Numbered from the stretch's first letter, positions 28,384 to 38,342 are shown. The stretch is DNA of 64,000 nt from Opitutales bacterium UBA5694 (GCA_002420185.1 DIHO01000012.1:180714-244713); one strand, 5' to 3'. The notes: a model not told the origin generated them from the sequence alone. Numbers and translations are program-made.

Positions 28384-30117
28384 TTATTTGGTGCCTGTTT
28401 CGCTGCCTGGACTCTGCTGGCCGCTGAGAAAAGTGTTTGGGCCGTCGAATTGTTCGCTTTCGAAAAATCCGTGCAATTGTCGAATCCGGGTGGGATGACG
28501 CATCTTTCGTAGTGCTTTCGCTTCTATCTGCCGGATACGCTCGCGGGTAACCTTAAATTGCTTTCCAACCTCTTCCAACGTGCGGCTGTAGCCGTCGACA
28601 AGTCCGAATCTCAGTGACAAAACTCTTCGCTCACGTTCGGTCAAGCTATCAAGGACGTCGATGATCTTCTCTCGTAGCAGACTGAAAGCGGTTTGATCGT
28701 AGGGATTCTCCGCTGACTTATCTTCGATGAAATCACCGAAATTGGTATCATCTCCATCGCCGACGGGGCTTTGGAGTGAGATTGGCTGTTGAGCCATCTT
28801 CATGATGGTCTGAACACGCTCTACTGGAAGGGCCATTTCTTCTGCGACCTCTTCCGGAGTAGGCTCGTGTCCGTACTCTTGCAAAAGCTGTTTTTGAACC
28901 TGCATGACCTTGTTCAGCGTTTCAATCATGTGAACCGGGATGCGGATCGTGCGAGCTTGGTCAGCAATAGAGCGGGTAATAGCTTGGCGTATCCACCACG
29001 TAGCGTAAGTCGAAAACTTGTATCCGCGGCGGTACTCGAATTTCTCAACCGCTTTCATGAGGCCCATATTGCCCTCTTGAATCAGATCGAGGAAAGAAAG
29101 TCCGCGGTTCGTATATTTCTTCGCTATTGAAATGACGAGGCGACGGTTTGCCTCGACCATCTCCGTTTTCGCCTGATGCGCTTCTCTCAGACGCATGCGA
29201 ACATCACCGATCAACCGGACTAATTTTTCGGGATCAATGCGGTGCTTGTCGTGGATATCTTCTAGCTCGTCTTTCAACTTTTGAGGGTCAAGCTGTGCGT
29301 CTCTGGCTGTTTTTGGCTTTTTGACGCGACCCAGGTCTCGATTGATTTGGCTGATACGGCTCAGATCCTTGCTGATCACGTCATCGATATGCTCTTCGAA
29401 AACTTTGAGCTTGAAAAAGAACTTAGAAAAATTGCCTCTCAGAGTATTTTCCTGTTTTCTGAACTTAGAGCGGATTTTCTTTCGATCTTCCGGGTCCGCC
29501 GCAGCCCGGAGTTCAGACCAAGTCTTGAGCATGCGATCGTGCGTTTTGCGGGATCGTTCTATTAGAATAGGTAGGGTTTGAAAGTAGGTCTCGCGGTTTT
29601 CGATTTTCTTATCAATCACGATTCGATCGAATCGCTCTTCCCGATTGTAGAGCTTTTCGGCAAGATTCAGAGTGAAATCCGAAGCGATGCCTACAGAAAA
29701 GAGGGCTTCTTGAGCTTTGATTTCAGCGCTTTCGATACGCTTTGAGATCTCGACTTCTTGTTCTCGCGTTAGAAGGGGGACTTGTCCCATCTGCTTAAGA
29801 TACATGCGAACAGGATCGTCCAGTATGTCGTGCTGACTAGTTTTGGTTTGAGCCTCTTCCTGCTCTTCCTGCTTTGCTTTGTAGGAATCGACTTCATCTG
29901 GATCGAGGATGTCGATCTCCAAATTCTGTAGAATCGATATGATATTATCTATATCATCCTGCCTATCCACTCCATCTGGAAGTGCGGTGTTGATATCGCT
30001 GTAAGTTAGGTAGCCTTGTTCTTTGGACTGTCGAATCAAGTAGCGAATACGTTCGTTAACTTGATGTTTAGACAATCCTTGCTTGGTTTCTGCGTCGCTC
30101 TTTTTCTTGCGTGGCAT
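28384..30117 (-). CDS. rpoD: RNA polymerase primary sigma factor RpoD
   Basis: A 577-residue sigma-70. Region 1.1 is at the N-terminus (LIRQSKEQGYLTYSDINTAL). Region 1.2 is DPVRMYLKQMGQVPLLTREQ. Region 2 includes FLDLIQEGNMGLMKAVEKFE and YKFSTYATWWIRQAITRSIA. Region 3 starts RTIRIPVHMIE. Region 4 is TLEEVGKQFKVTRERIRQIE with the HTH. A non-conserved insert rich in Lys and Asp lies between regions 1.2 and 2. Its start is 50 bases downstream of the dnaG stop, so dnaG-rpoD is probably one operon, as in many bacteria. Confidence 0.97.
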   Translation of the reverse strand: MPRKKKSDAETKQGLSKHQVNERIRYLIRQSKEQGYLTYSDINTALPDGVDRQDDIDNIISILQNLEIDILDPDEVDSYKAKQEEQEEAQTKTSQHDILDDPVRMYLKQMGQVPLLTREQEVEISKRIESAEIKAQEALFSVGIASDFTLNLAEKLYNREERFDRIVIDKKIENRETYFQTLPILIERSRKTHDRMLKTWSELRAAADPEDRKKIRSKFRKQENTLRGNFSKFFFKLKVFEEHIDDVISKDLSRISQINRDLGRVKKPKTARDAQLDPQKLKDELEDIHDKHRIDPEKLVRLIGDVRMRLREAHQAKTEMVEANRRLVISIAKKYTNRGLSFLDLIQEGNMGLMKAVEKFEYRRGYKFSTYATWWIRQAITRSIADQARTIRIPVHMIETLNKVMQVQKQLLQEYGHEPTPEEVAEEMALPVERVQTIMKMAQQPISLQSPVGDGDDTNFGDFIEDKSAENPYDQTAFSLLREKIIDVLDSLTERERRVLSLRFGLVDGYSRTLEEVGKQFKVTRERIRQIEAKALRKMRHPTRIRQLHGFFESEQFDGPNTFLSGQQSPGSETGTK

Positions 30118-30167
30118 AAGATTTTTTTGGCGTGGGTTTTACCGTAAATATAGGAAGGGTGATGGGA

Positions 30168-32003
30168 CTACTCGAATTGCGGCGGGTTCCCCTTAAGTTT
30201 CTGCAATTTTACAATTTCGTCAAATAGAGAGATTAAAGTGGTGTCTTGTTCAGATTGTTTTTGGGCAATTTCAAGTTTTATCTTCTTAATCTTTTGATCT
30301 GCAAATTTGGTTACCAGCCTCTTAATCGCCTCTTCTGCAAGTCGTTCGGGATTCTCGTACTCGGGTTTTTGGAAAATTAGGTCGACTGCTAGGCTCTTTA
30401 GTTCGGTTTTATCAAGCTGATCGTTAAGAGAATCGGCTCCATTCCACATGTCGTGGAGGAAAGCGTTCAAAACGAGATTGAGCAGTTCCCCTTCTAAAGA
30501 GTTAGTGTCGATCCATTGCTCATCGACGACTTGGGCGATGCGGTACCCGATTTTTTCCTCATTCAAGCAAAGCCCTAATAAGTCCCGCTCAACTGTGTGG
30601 ACGGCTTTACGTGTGATTGGTTCACTCTGGACACCTTTCTCTGCCTGTTTGGGTCGCCAGGCGGTGGCTGGGTTTGTTGAAAACCTACGGAAGTCTCTAA
30701 TTGCGGCATCAAGATCGATGTTCAACTTTTCGGCTACCTGTTTTACGAACTCAATTTGTGTGGTCTCTGAGTCCGCCTTGGAAATGATTTGAAATAACTC
30801 GGCGGCAGCTTTGGACTTCGCTTGAGGTGTGAGGGAATCGATGCTGGGGGCTATCAAATCGGCGGCAAAGGATATGGCATCGGTTTCTCTTTCGAGCAGT
30901 GCATCTAGTGCTGAGGAACCGCCGTTCCGGAGTAAGTCATCTGGGTCTTCCCCCTCGTCGAGTGAGATGAATGTGACCTCAACGCTTTGAGTGAGAGCGA
31001 GCGGCAACATTCTGAGGGCTGCTTGTTGTCCCGCCCGGTCTCCGTCAAGAAGGCATCGAACTCGAGGCTCGTACCGCTTAATCAGTCGCAACTGATTTTC
31101 CGTGATTCCAGTCCCTTGTGGTGCCACGGCACCTTTTAGCCCGACGCTCCAGCAACGAATGGCATCTAGCTGCCCTTCAACCATGACGAATGGGGTATCG
31201 GGATCGACTTCCATTCGTGCTTTGTCCATACTGAAGAGAAGGGAGCCTTTATTGAAAATAGGCGTTTCAGGAGAGTTGACGTACTTAGCCTCCCTACTGG
31301 GGTCGTCATCAGGCGTTAGCTCAAGCTGCCTAGCCGTAAAGGCGGAAATTCGTCCTTGGTGATCGCGAATGGGGATCATGAGCCTGCCGCGAAAACGGTA
31401 TCCCATGGTATCTGGATTGATACCCTGTCTCGTGTAGAAAATTCCGCAGGCTTCGATCGACTTTTTGGAGAATCCTTCTTTGGTTACGCGACGGCCAAGC
31501 TCCAATCCGCCCTTGGGTGCGAATCCGATCTTGAACTCATCTGCGATGGAGATCTCGAACTGCCGCGTCTGGGTCCAATATTTGCGAATCCACTTTCCGC
31601 CTTCGTTGTCTGCATGGAAAGCTTCATGGTAGTAGTTAGCGATAAATTCGTGCAGTTCGAAGAGTTCCTGTCTCAAGGACCGGTCTTCGCGAGGCTTGCC
31701 ACATTCCTCGTATTCAAGTTCAACGCTGAATCGCTTAGCTAGCTCCTCCACTGCCTCCACGAAGTTGAGGCGCTCGGTTTCCATGACAAAGCTAATGATG
31801 TCACCGGCATTTCCAGTGGAAAAGCACTTGTAAATCCCTTTGTCTGGCGAGATGAAAAAAGAAGGTGTCTTCTCGTTGGTGAAAGGGCTGAGTCCCTTGT
31901 AGTTTGAACCTGCTCTTTTGAGCGTTACCTCACGGGAAACTACATCGAAAATTGCAATCCGATCTTTGAGATCGCGGATGCTGCTCGGCTTAATCGCTGG
32001 CAT
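30168..32003 (-). CDS. dnaG: DNA primase DnaG with degenerate zinc-binding domain
   Basis: A 611-residue primase that makes RNA primers for replication. The N-terminal zinc-binding domain aligns well (SNYKGLSPFTNEKTPSFFIS, KGIYKCFSTGNAGDIISFVM), but the CPFH motif has become SPFT and CFxC has become CFST, leaving one of four zinc ligands. The TOPRIM core is intact: FVMVEGQLDAIRCWSVGLKG with the acidic Glu, and RCLLDGDRAGQQAALRML. The DnaB-binding C-terminal domain is present. It lies upstream of rpoD. The gene otherwise looks healthy, so loss of zinc seems a lineage trait rather than decay; that is inference. Confidence 0.95.
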   Translation of the reverse strand: MPAIKPSSIRDLKDRIAIFDVVSREVTLKRAGSNYKGLSPFTNEKTPSFFISPDKGIYKCFSTGNAGDIISFVMETERLNFVEAVEELAKRFSVELEYEECGKPREDRSLRQELFELHEFIANYYHEAFHADNEGGKWIRKYWTQTRQFEISIADEFKIGFAPKGGLELGRRVTKEGFSKKSIEACGIFYTRQGINPDTMGYRFRGRLMIPIRDHQGRISAFTARQLELTPDDDPSREAKYVNSPETPIFNKGSLLFSMDKARMEVDPDTPFVMVEGQLDAIRCWSVGLKGAVAPQGTGITENQLRLIKRYEPRVRCLLDGDRAGQQAALRMLPLALTQSVEVTFISLDEGEDPDDLLRNGGSSALDALLERETDAISFAADLIAPSIDSLTPQAKSKAAAELFQIISKADSETTQIEFVKQVAEKLNIDLDAAIRDFRRFSTNPATAWRPKQAEKGVQSEPITRKAVHTVERDLLGLCLNEEKIGYRIAQVVDEQWIDTNSLEGELLNLVLNAFLHDMWNGADSLNDQLDKTELKSLAVDLIFQKPEYENPERLAEEAIKRLVTKFADQKIKKIKLEIAQKQSEQDTTLISLFDEIVKLQKLKGNPPQFE

Positions 32004-32032
32004 GGGTGGGGAGGAAGGGATCCAGTTCGATT

Positions 32033-33559
32033 TTACCTTCCTAGGTAAGTGGTCGCCTCCTTGATTCCTTCCGTTCCGGGAGACTCTGTGCTAAGAAAAT
32101 TGTCGTATGCATCGGAGATTCTCGATCTTGGGGCGTTGGCTTCTCTCAGCAAGCGGGCGTATGCGAGTGAAACGGAGGACTTCCTGGGAAAGAGGTTCAC
32201 CAAAGCTTCGGCCTCGCGGACCGCTTTGGATGGGGCCTTAGTTTGAGCAACGATCGTCAAGTAGGCACTTGCGATGATAGGTGACCTTGGGTCGCACCGT
32301 TTGGCTTCAAGGATACAGGCTTCGGCATCTAGCCAATTCTTGGTCTCTATGTAAACGTTTGCGAGTTCGTACCAGATGATGGGATTTTCGGAATCAGGTC
32401 CTAAAGCCCTCCAATAGAGATCAATAGCCTCCATCGAGTCCTCCCGGTCAACGGCAGAACGGGCAGCTTCCAAGTAGTCCACATCCGAGACGATTAACAG
32501 AGGTTGATCGTCATTCGTATCTACAAGGGCCACGGGCGGCTTCTCTTCTAGTGCTGGATTGTTGATAGCTTCAGGATCGTTATCGGCGGCATTGTTCGGC
32601 GTCGGATTCGCGGCCAAAAAGGTTGGATTGTCGTTGGTGTTTGCTCCCCCTACCAAAGCTTGCTGAGCGATTAAGTCTTCTCGTTCCCGCCGTGCTTCCT
32701 CTACCTGTAGCCGAGCCGAGAGAGCCTGATCTTCCAGCTCCTTTCGCTTTCTCTCAATCTCAGCCGCGGCCTCCGCGATGTCTTGCTGGGCTTTTCTCCA
32801 CTTACCAATTATATCCCGAGCCCTCACAATCCTCGGATCTGCACCTTCCGGTCCATAACGCGAATCATACTGCTCCAACCAGGTCGAAGCAGGCATGTAT
32901 TGCTGCAAGTCGATTTCAAGTTCGATCAGAGCAGCGAGGGCGTCTTTGGCCCCGGGATCACTGACATAAGCCGCCGCTTGGGAGATCCATGATCGGGCTT
33001 GAGGCGGATTCCCCATCTTGTTAAATAGATACCCTAGCTTCAGTGCAGGCCCTGCAGAAGGCCGAATTCGGTTCCACTCGAGGTACGCCTTAATCGCTGC
33101 ATTGAGGTCGCCGCTCTCTTCCTGCAGTTTAGCATAGTTCTTCCAAGCGAGAAAATCCTCCGGAAATACTTCGAGGTACTTTTCGAGCGCCTGAGCTGCT
33201 GCCAGCTCTTCTCCCAGACGAATGTTCAGATCGGCGATGTTTACCCAGAGGCGCTCGCGGCGTGAATCTACTTCAATCGCTTTTGAGTAAGCACTAATGG
33301 CGGACTGGAGATCATTGTCCTCCAGGTGTGTGTGCCCTAAGGCCTCAAGTAGGGAAGAGCTTTCGGGGTTTTTTAAAGCTGCTTTGCCTAGGATATTGAG
33401 GGCTTCTGAAGTTTCATTCCTCTGTCTTGCTTGATCGGCCTCGTTCAGGGCCCGATTGATGCGCTCTTCACGGTTTGCACATCCAGACAAGATCAATAGA
33501 GTGCCTGCGATGATCGCTATATTGGAAAGGCGCTTGGCAATGGAATATGGCTTGTGCAT
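32033..33559 (-). CDS. TPR-repeat lipoprotein
   Basis: A 508-residue protein with a lipobox (LLILSGC), so probably an outer- or inner-membrane lipoprotein. TPR units are visible: EALNILGKAALKNPESSSLL, LQSAISAYSKAIEVDSRRER and LNAAIKAYLEWNRIRPSAGP. A central coiled coil (AQQDIAEAAAEIERKRKELE) is followed by an Asn/Pro/Asp-rich linker. A second TPR set comes after that (SMEAIDLYWRALGPDSENPI). Likely a scaffold or assembly factor; no specific role can be given. It lies 29 bases upstream of dnaG on the same strand. Confidence 0.8.
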   Translation of the reverse strand: MHKPYSIAKRLSNIAIIAGTLLILSGCANREERINRALNEADQARQRNETSEALNILGKAALKNPESSSLLEALGHTHLEDNDLQSAISAYSKAIEVDSRRERLWVNIADLNIRLGEELAAAQALEKYLEVFPEDFLAWKNYAKLQEESGDLNAAIKAYLEWNRIRPSAGPALKLGYLFNKMGNPPQARSWISQAAAYVSDPGAKDALAALIELEIDLQQYMPASTWLEQYDSRYGPEGADPRIVRARDIIGKWRKAQQDIAEAAAEIERKRKELEDQALSARLQVEEARREREDLIAQQALVGGANTNDNPTFLAANPTPNNAADNDPEAINNPALEEKPPVALVDTNDDQPLLIVSDVDYLEAARSAVDREDSMEAIDLYWRALGPDSENPIIWYELANVYIETKNWLDAEACILEAKRCDPRSPIIASAYLTIVAQTKAPSKAVREAEALVNLFPRKSSVSLAYARLLREANAPRSRISDAYDNFLSTESPGTEGIKEATTYLGR

Positions 33560-33801
33560 GCGAGCGGGAGGACGGCGAGAGGGCTTGATGGCTGAAAGGG
33601 TCCTGAGTTTCTGTTAAGGCTTGTGGTAGTTTTTAGGTCTTTAGGATTGCGTTTTACAAACTAATTGTGCGGTTCGATAGGTGCGAATCCGAGCGTTCAT
33701 GATGAGTACTGTCAAGCAACGCAGTCTAAAGCTTGATGATTCTCTAAATTTTTGGCAACCCTATCCCATTATATTGTCTGTTATAAGCCCTGATATCGCC
33801 A

Positions 33802-34881
33802 ATGTACACCTACAAAATTCTATACGTCCTGAGGCGTGAGTTCATTCTTATGCTGATTTTGTTCGGCGTTTTGTTGCTGAAACAGGTAAGGGGACAGAAC
33901 ATGATCGGGGAGTTCCAGGAAAAGTCGGAACCAACTAATCGGGTTTTTAACTTTCAATTGAGAAACTTCTCACAGTCGAGTTACGCAGAAGCGGTCGAGA
34001 ATTTATTAGGTATCTATGAACGTTCACAAAGGGTGGATTTCACGCCCGGCGTGAAGAGAAAGGTTGGGCTCAAAGTATACAGCCAGTCAGGTCCTGGATT
34101 AAGCACGCCGGAGACTCTTGTGGAGGCGGTTGTACAGTCTCTCATAAAGCGGGGCTATCACCGTTCGGATATATTCATTTTAGGCCTCAATGGTCGGATG
34201 CTTCGGGAATCCGGATTCTTGCCTCCGTTGAGTGAGCGCTCGATGTATTTTAACCGGGTGTTCGTACGCTCACTTGATTCCGGCGAGTACTACAATGCCA
34301 AATGGTTTTATGACAGTCCGCTCCCAGCCAAGTCCGCTCAATACTGGATCAACATAGAAAATGAGAATGCTATCGGGGAAAGGGGTGACGACGCAAACGA
34401 GCGCAAAAGTTATTTGCCGATGCCGCTGATGCACGAAGTCGACTTTTGGATTAACTTACCTTGCTACTCAGACCATCCAACTTTGGGAGTAAATGGAGCT
34501 CTTATGAATGCGACGATGTGGAATGCAAGCAACACCACTCGCTTTCTGAGAAGCCCCGCGTCGGCGCCTGTTGCCGTTGCGGAAATGGGGGCAGTTCCCG
34601 AGCTGCGGGAGACTTGGGCTCTGAACATAGTGAGTCTGCAGCGGTTTCAATATGTAGGCGGACCGATTTTCAATTCGATGTATACCGTTTCGGAACCTCT
34701 TGTGATGTTGTCGGACAATCCGGTGCTTCTTGATTCAATCATGCGTGAACGCATCAACCAATATCGAACGAAAAATGGGTTTGCTCCGCTGCCGCAGGAA
34801 TTGAAAATATTGGCTTATTCTGAGCAACTAGGTCTTGGCGAGAAGGATGCAAGTTTTGCGAATCTTGTCTCGGTTAACTAG
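33802..34881 (+). CDS. DUF362-like secreted protein
   Basis: A 359-residue protein with an N-terminal hydrophobic segment (FILMLILFGVLLLKQVRGQ), a signal peptide or anchor. The stretch VGLKVYSQSGPGLSTPETLV followed by EAVVQSLIKRGYHRSDIFIL and WINLPCYSDHPTLGVNGALM resembles DUF362 proteins, whose family can bind iron-sulfur clusters, though I see no cluster cysteines here. Its end overlaps the assigned aroB start by 47 bases, so the two may be co-transcribed. Function unknown. Confidence 0.7.
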   Translation: MYTYKILYVLRREFILMLILFGVLLLKQVRGQNMIGEFQEKSEPTNRVFNFQLRNFSQSSYAEAVENLLGIYERSQRVDFTPGVKRKVGLKVYSQSGPGLSTPETLVEAVVQSLIKRGYHRSDIFILGLNGRMLRESGFLPPLSERSMYFNRVFVRSLDSGEYYNAKWFYDSPLPAKSAQYWINIENENAIGERGDDANERKSYLPMPLMHEVDFWINLPCYSDHPTLGVNGALMNATMWNASNTTRFLRSPASAPVAVAEMGAVPELRETWALNIVSLQRFQYVGGPIFNSMYTVSEPLVMLSDNPVLLDSIMRERINQYRTKNGFAPLPQELKILAYSEQLGLGEKDASFANLVSVN

Positions 34882-36010
34882 ATCGCAACCTATCCAAAAT
34901 TTGAAATCCCATTTCTCTGATACAACAAAAATCGAGGTTTCCACTTCGAAAGAGTCCTATCCGATATACATTGGACGAGGACTTGAACATGCTCTAAATT
35001 GCGAAATTGAAGGGCTGGCTCGATTAGGCTCAAAAGTTGCTGTCGTTACCGATTCTTCCGTTAGGGCGGTTTTGCGCCAGTTCTTTGATTCGGCTTTGGG
35101 TGATTTGCCGATCCTCGAAATCCCATGTGGAGAAACGAGCAAGAGCATCGTGCAATATGAACGCGTTTTAGATTTTTTTGCCTCGAATGGCCTTGACCGC
35201 GGTGGAGTGGCCGTTGCTGTGGGCGGCGGTGTTATTGGAGACCTAACCGGTTTTGCCGCCGCTTCGTGGCTTCGAGGAATAAAATTTATCCAAATACCAA
35301 CTACGCTTCTATCGATGGTTGATAGCTCGGTGGGAGGTAAGACGGGGATTAATATTGCGGCGGGTAAGAATCTTGTAGGTGCATTTCACCAGCCGATTGC
35401 GGTCTATGAAGACTTAGATTTGTTGGCATCACTTCCCTCCAGAGATTTCTGTGCAGGTGTGGCCGAGGTCATGAAGTACGGAATGCTGGCAGACTCGGAT
35501 CTTTTCGGGATGCTAGAGAGAAAGCCATTGACCGACTTTAGGGATCATCGGCTAGGCTTAGTCATTGAACGGAATTGCCAAACGAAAGCTAATGTCGTCA
35601 ATGCGGATGAAAAGGAAATCAAAAGCTCGGGAGGGCGAGCTCTGCTCAACTTGGGGCACACGTTCGGTCATGCAATCGAGAACGTTGCGGGGTATGGGGA
35701 ATACTTACATGGTGAGGCGATAGCGGTTGGCTTAGTCGCTGCTGCCCGCTTAAGCGCTAATTTTGGATACCTCGAGCAAAGTGATGTGGATCGGGTCGTT
35801 AAGATGGTCAGGACTCACCAACTTCCGGATCAACTGAAGAGCCCATTGAAATTGGACGCTCTTTTCTCTGCCATGCAGAATGATAAGAAAGTGCGGTCTG
35901 GAAAGCTGAGATTTGTAGTATTGGAGTCAATTGGGCGAGCGATTACCAAGGATGATGTCCCGGTAGAGAAAGTTGAGGAAGTTTGGCGAACGGTTGGGGG
36001 TATTGATTGA
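34835..36010 (+). CDS. aroB: 3-dehydroquinate synthase
   Basis: The second enzyme of the shikimate pathway, NAD- and metal-dependent. Landmarks are VAVGGGVIGDLTGFAAASWL, RGIKFIQIPTTLLSMVDSSV, GGKTGINIAAGKNLVGAFHQ, the metal-binding GVAEVMKYGML, and LLNLGHTFGHAIENVAGYGE. The frame runs back to TTG 34835 (391 residues); ATG 34847 is also possible, and the conserved part only begins near residue 33 (IEVSTSKESYPIYIGRG). All candidates overlap or abut the DUF362-like gene. Confidence 0.94.
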   Translation: MARRMQVLRILSRLTRSQPIQNLKSHFSDTTKIEVSTSKESYPIYIGRGLEHALNCEIEGLARLGSKVAVVTDSSVRAVLRQFFDSALGDLPILEIPCGETSKSIVQYERVLDFFASNGLDRGGVAVAVGGGVIGDLTGFAAASWLRGIKFIQIPTTLLSMVDSSVGGKTGINIAAGKNLVGAFHQPIAVYEDLDLLASLPSRDFCAGVAEVMKYGMLADSDLFGMLERKPLTDFRDHRLGLVIERNCQTKANVVNADEKEIKSSGGRALLNLGHTFGHAIENVAGYGEYLHGEAIAVGLVAAARLSANFGYLEQSDVDRVVKMVRTHQLPDQLKSPLKLDALFSAMQNDKKVRSGKLRFVVLESIGRAITKDDVPVEKVEEVWRTVGGID

Positions 36011-36049
36011 GTTGCTACGTCACTTTAGTCGGAACACAGCGGATAGTTG

Positions 36050-36646
36050 ATGGATGAGTTGATTGTCAATGAGTACTTGGAGTTGAACGGTTTTGTTACG
36101 ATACCGTTGCGGAAGGGGCGCTCGCAATCAAAGCGATCGATGCATGGGGAGGGGGTCGATCTTTATGCGAGGAACATGAAATTCATCGAACGGGAGCGAG
36201 ATCCTTCGTTTTTGCTCTTCTCGAGTGAACTCAGACATCTCAGGAGTGCGATAATTTGTGTGAAAGGATGGCATGGAGAGAAGGCGGCTTTGGGCAATGT
36301 TGCGAATGGAGCGGACATGCTAAAATACGTGGAAGCGAATGTACTCAAAAAAGTCGAAAAATGGTTTGAGCCTGTTAATTGGACAGAATTAGGGGAACCC
36401 CTCATGCCAAAGAAGATTCTCGTCGCTCCGGCTTTTCCCACCCAGGAGTTGTATAGAGCACAGATTGTTAATGCTTTGAAAGAAAGAGGAGTGGATGGAA
36501 TTCTCTCGTTCAAGTCGATCTTGTTAGACATTATCGACCGCGTTGATCCGCGCCAGGTCTATCCGGGTTCAGAATTACTACAGTTCGTTCGTATACTCAA
36601 AACGTTTGATTTAGTAAAGGATTCACAGATGAATTTCTTTGGCTGA
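36050..36646 (+). CDS. Hypothetical protein, possibly a conserved basic nuclease-like fold
   Basis: About 198 residues from ATG 36050; a TTG one codon upstream is also in frame. I do not recognise the family. Features visible: VTIPLRKGRSQSKRSMHGEG, VDLYARNMKFIERERDPSFL, AIICVKGWHGEKAALGN and a C-terminal YPGSELLQFVRILKTFDLV. The mix of acidic residues followed by a VKGWH strand resembles restriction-endonuclease-like folds that read D...E-x-K, but this is only an impression. It lies 39 bases after aroB. Confidence 0.6.
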   Translation: MDELIVNEYLELNGFVTIPLRKGRSQSKRSMHGEGVDLYARNMKFIERERDPSFLLFSSELRHLRSAIICVKGWHGEKAALGNVANGADMLKYVEANVLKKVEKWFEPVNWTELGEPLMPKKILVAPAFPTQELYRAQIVNALKERGVDGILSFKSILLDIIDRVDPRQVYPGSELLQFVRILKTFDLVKDSQMNFFG

Positions 36647-36855
36647 ATTCACATATGTGCGACGTTATATCATCTAACTGGCTTACTTGAGTTGATCCAA
36701 TGCTAATCAGGAGAAATAATGATATCTGAATCGAAGTTGTTACAGATAAGTAAATAGTAATAATTAAATGGATACTTTTTATAATCGTGATTGTGTCGAC
36801 TGGTATCAGGAACTGTCAGATCAGAGAATATACAGAGGAGGGTGTTACTTAGTTA

Positions 36856-37782
36856 ATGATTATTCCAAGAATAGCGATTACTTGCGGTGATCCAGCCGGG
36901 GTTGGACCTGAGCTGGTCAGAAAGTGCTTCTCTAGTCGCAAAAAACACGATGCGGAGTTTACATTAATTGGCCCTCAAAAGTGGATCGATGAGGTAAGGT
37001 CGGAATCCCAGATCAGAATAGGCTCGCTCGCGGTCGGCTTAGCTAGCTCCCATTATGTTCCCGGTGAACCCACACATGAAGGTTCTAAGATTGCATTGGA
37101 AGCAATGGAACGAGCAGCCAGGGGATGTAGTGTTGGCGAATTTGACGGAGTGGTAACGGGACCGATTTCTAAGGCGCGTTGCTTAGAGGTGGGGTTCTCT
37201 CATCCAGGCCAAACTGAGTTTTTTGCCAGTCACTGGGGTGGAACTCCGACTATGGGCTTTGTGGGGGAACGTTTGAAAGTGGTCTTAGCTACTTGGCATA
37301 TTCCTTTGGCGACAGTTCCCGACCGCCTGACAGAGTCGTGCTTATTTACGGCGATTGATCGGGCTAACGATTTGGCGAAACGCCTTGATATTCCAAATCC
37401 TCGCATCGGTGTTTGCGGTCTGAACCCTCACGCGGGAGAGGAAGGGCATATCGGAAATGAAGAGAGCACGATTTTCAACCCGCTCATTACCCAGTTGAGA
37501 GAGGTCGTTCCCGGTTTGAGTGACTGTCAGCCCGCTGACACAATTTTCCACAGAGCGGTTAATGGTGCTTTTGATGTGGTGGTAGCCCTTTACCATGACC
37601 AAGGATTGGCTCCTCTTAAAACGATAGAATTTGATACGGCAGTTAATGTGACACTGGGATTGCCTTTCGCTCGCACGAGTCCCGATCATGGAACCGGGTA
37701 CGATATTGCGGGGTCAGATGTAGCGTCCCACGAGAGCTTTTCGAGGGCGATAGACCTCGCGGGGAAGCTGGCAAGTCGGTAG
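36856..37782 (+). CDS. pdxA: 4-hydroxythreonine-4-phosphate dehydrogenase
   Basis: A 308-residue NAD-dependent enzyme of pyridoxal phosphate synthesis. It opens with IPRIAITCGDPAGVGPELVR. The metal- and substrate-binding blocks follow: VTGPISKARCLEVGFSHPGQ, TEFFASHWGG, CGLNPHAGEEGHIGNEE, VVALYHDQGLAPLKTIEFDT and GLPFARTSPDHGTGYDIAG. The zinc histidines are in HPGQTE, YHDQG and SPDHGT. A good GAGGAGGG ribosome-binding site precedes the ATG. Length is normal. Confidence 0.96.
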   Translation: MIIPRIAITCGDPAGVGPELVRKCFSSRKKHDAEFTLIGPQKWIDEVRSESQIRIGSLAVGLASSHYVPGEPTHEGSKIALEAMERAARGCSVGEFDGVVTGPISKARCLEVGFSHPGQTEFFASHWGGTPTMGFVGERLKVVLATWHIPLATVPDRLTESCLFTAIDRANDLAKRLDIPNPRIGVCGLNPHAGEEGHIGNEESTIFNPLITQLREVVPGLSDCQPADTIFHRAVNGAFDVVVALYHDQGLAPLKTIEFDTAVNVTLGLPFARTSPDHGTGYDIAGSDVASHESFSRAIDLAGKLASR

Positions 37783-37848
37783 GCATAGTTTGATAGTTGG
37801 TCAAGTTTAGCTTGTGTGAGCCTGAAAACGCCCGATATTTAGCAACCA

Positions 37849-38226
37849 TTGAGAACAACGAATGACATTGAATTGCCTGAGGGGGTTCGGTTGGGTGACG
37901 GGCGTCTAATCCATTTGACCGGACTCGCGTGCAGGAAGGTTGAAGCCCTTTTGGAAAGGGAGGAAGAGCCCTCTTTCTTGCGGGTTGGCATATCTGGCGG
38001 TGGTTGCAACGGTCTCTCTTACAAGATGAAATTCGTTCCGGAAGCGAGGAAGGGGGACATTTTAGTTCCGTTTGGCGATGCCAAGGTACTCGTTGATAGT
38101 AAAAGTGCACTTTATCTCAAAGGCACTAACCTGGATTATTCGGATGAATTGATTTCGGGAGGTTTTAAGTTTTCCAATCCCAACGCGACTTCGAGTTGTT
38201 CTTGTGGCGAGAGCTTTAGTATATGA
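37849..38226 (+). CDS. erpA: A-type iron-sulfur cluster carrier (HesB/IscA/ErpA family)
   Basis: A 125-residue A-type carrier. The three cluster cysteines are in GISGGGCNGLSYKMKF and the C-terminal SCSCGESF. The segment LTGLACRKVEALLEREEEPS is the usual helix. I use TTG 37849 because no in-frame ATG precedes the conserved part; the start is uncertain. It lies 66 bases after pdxA, apart from the suf operon at 41-46 kb, which it may serve. The symbol erpA is a best guess among A-type carriers. Confidence 0.85.
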   Translation: MRTTNDIELPEGVRLGDGRLIHLTGLACRKVEALLEREEEPSFLRVGISGGGCNGLSYKMKFVPEARKGDILVPFGDAKVLVDSKSALYLKGTNLDYSDELISGGFKFSNPNATSSCSCGESFSI

Positions 38227-38342
38227 TGAACATCGAAGAGTTAGCTTGCTCGAACTAGTCAGGAAAAGTGTTGAAATGAGGAATCTTTTGCGGAATAAGC
38301 ATTCATAAAAGTTACGAACAAAGAGTAATCATAAACTAGTTA

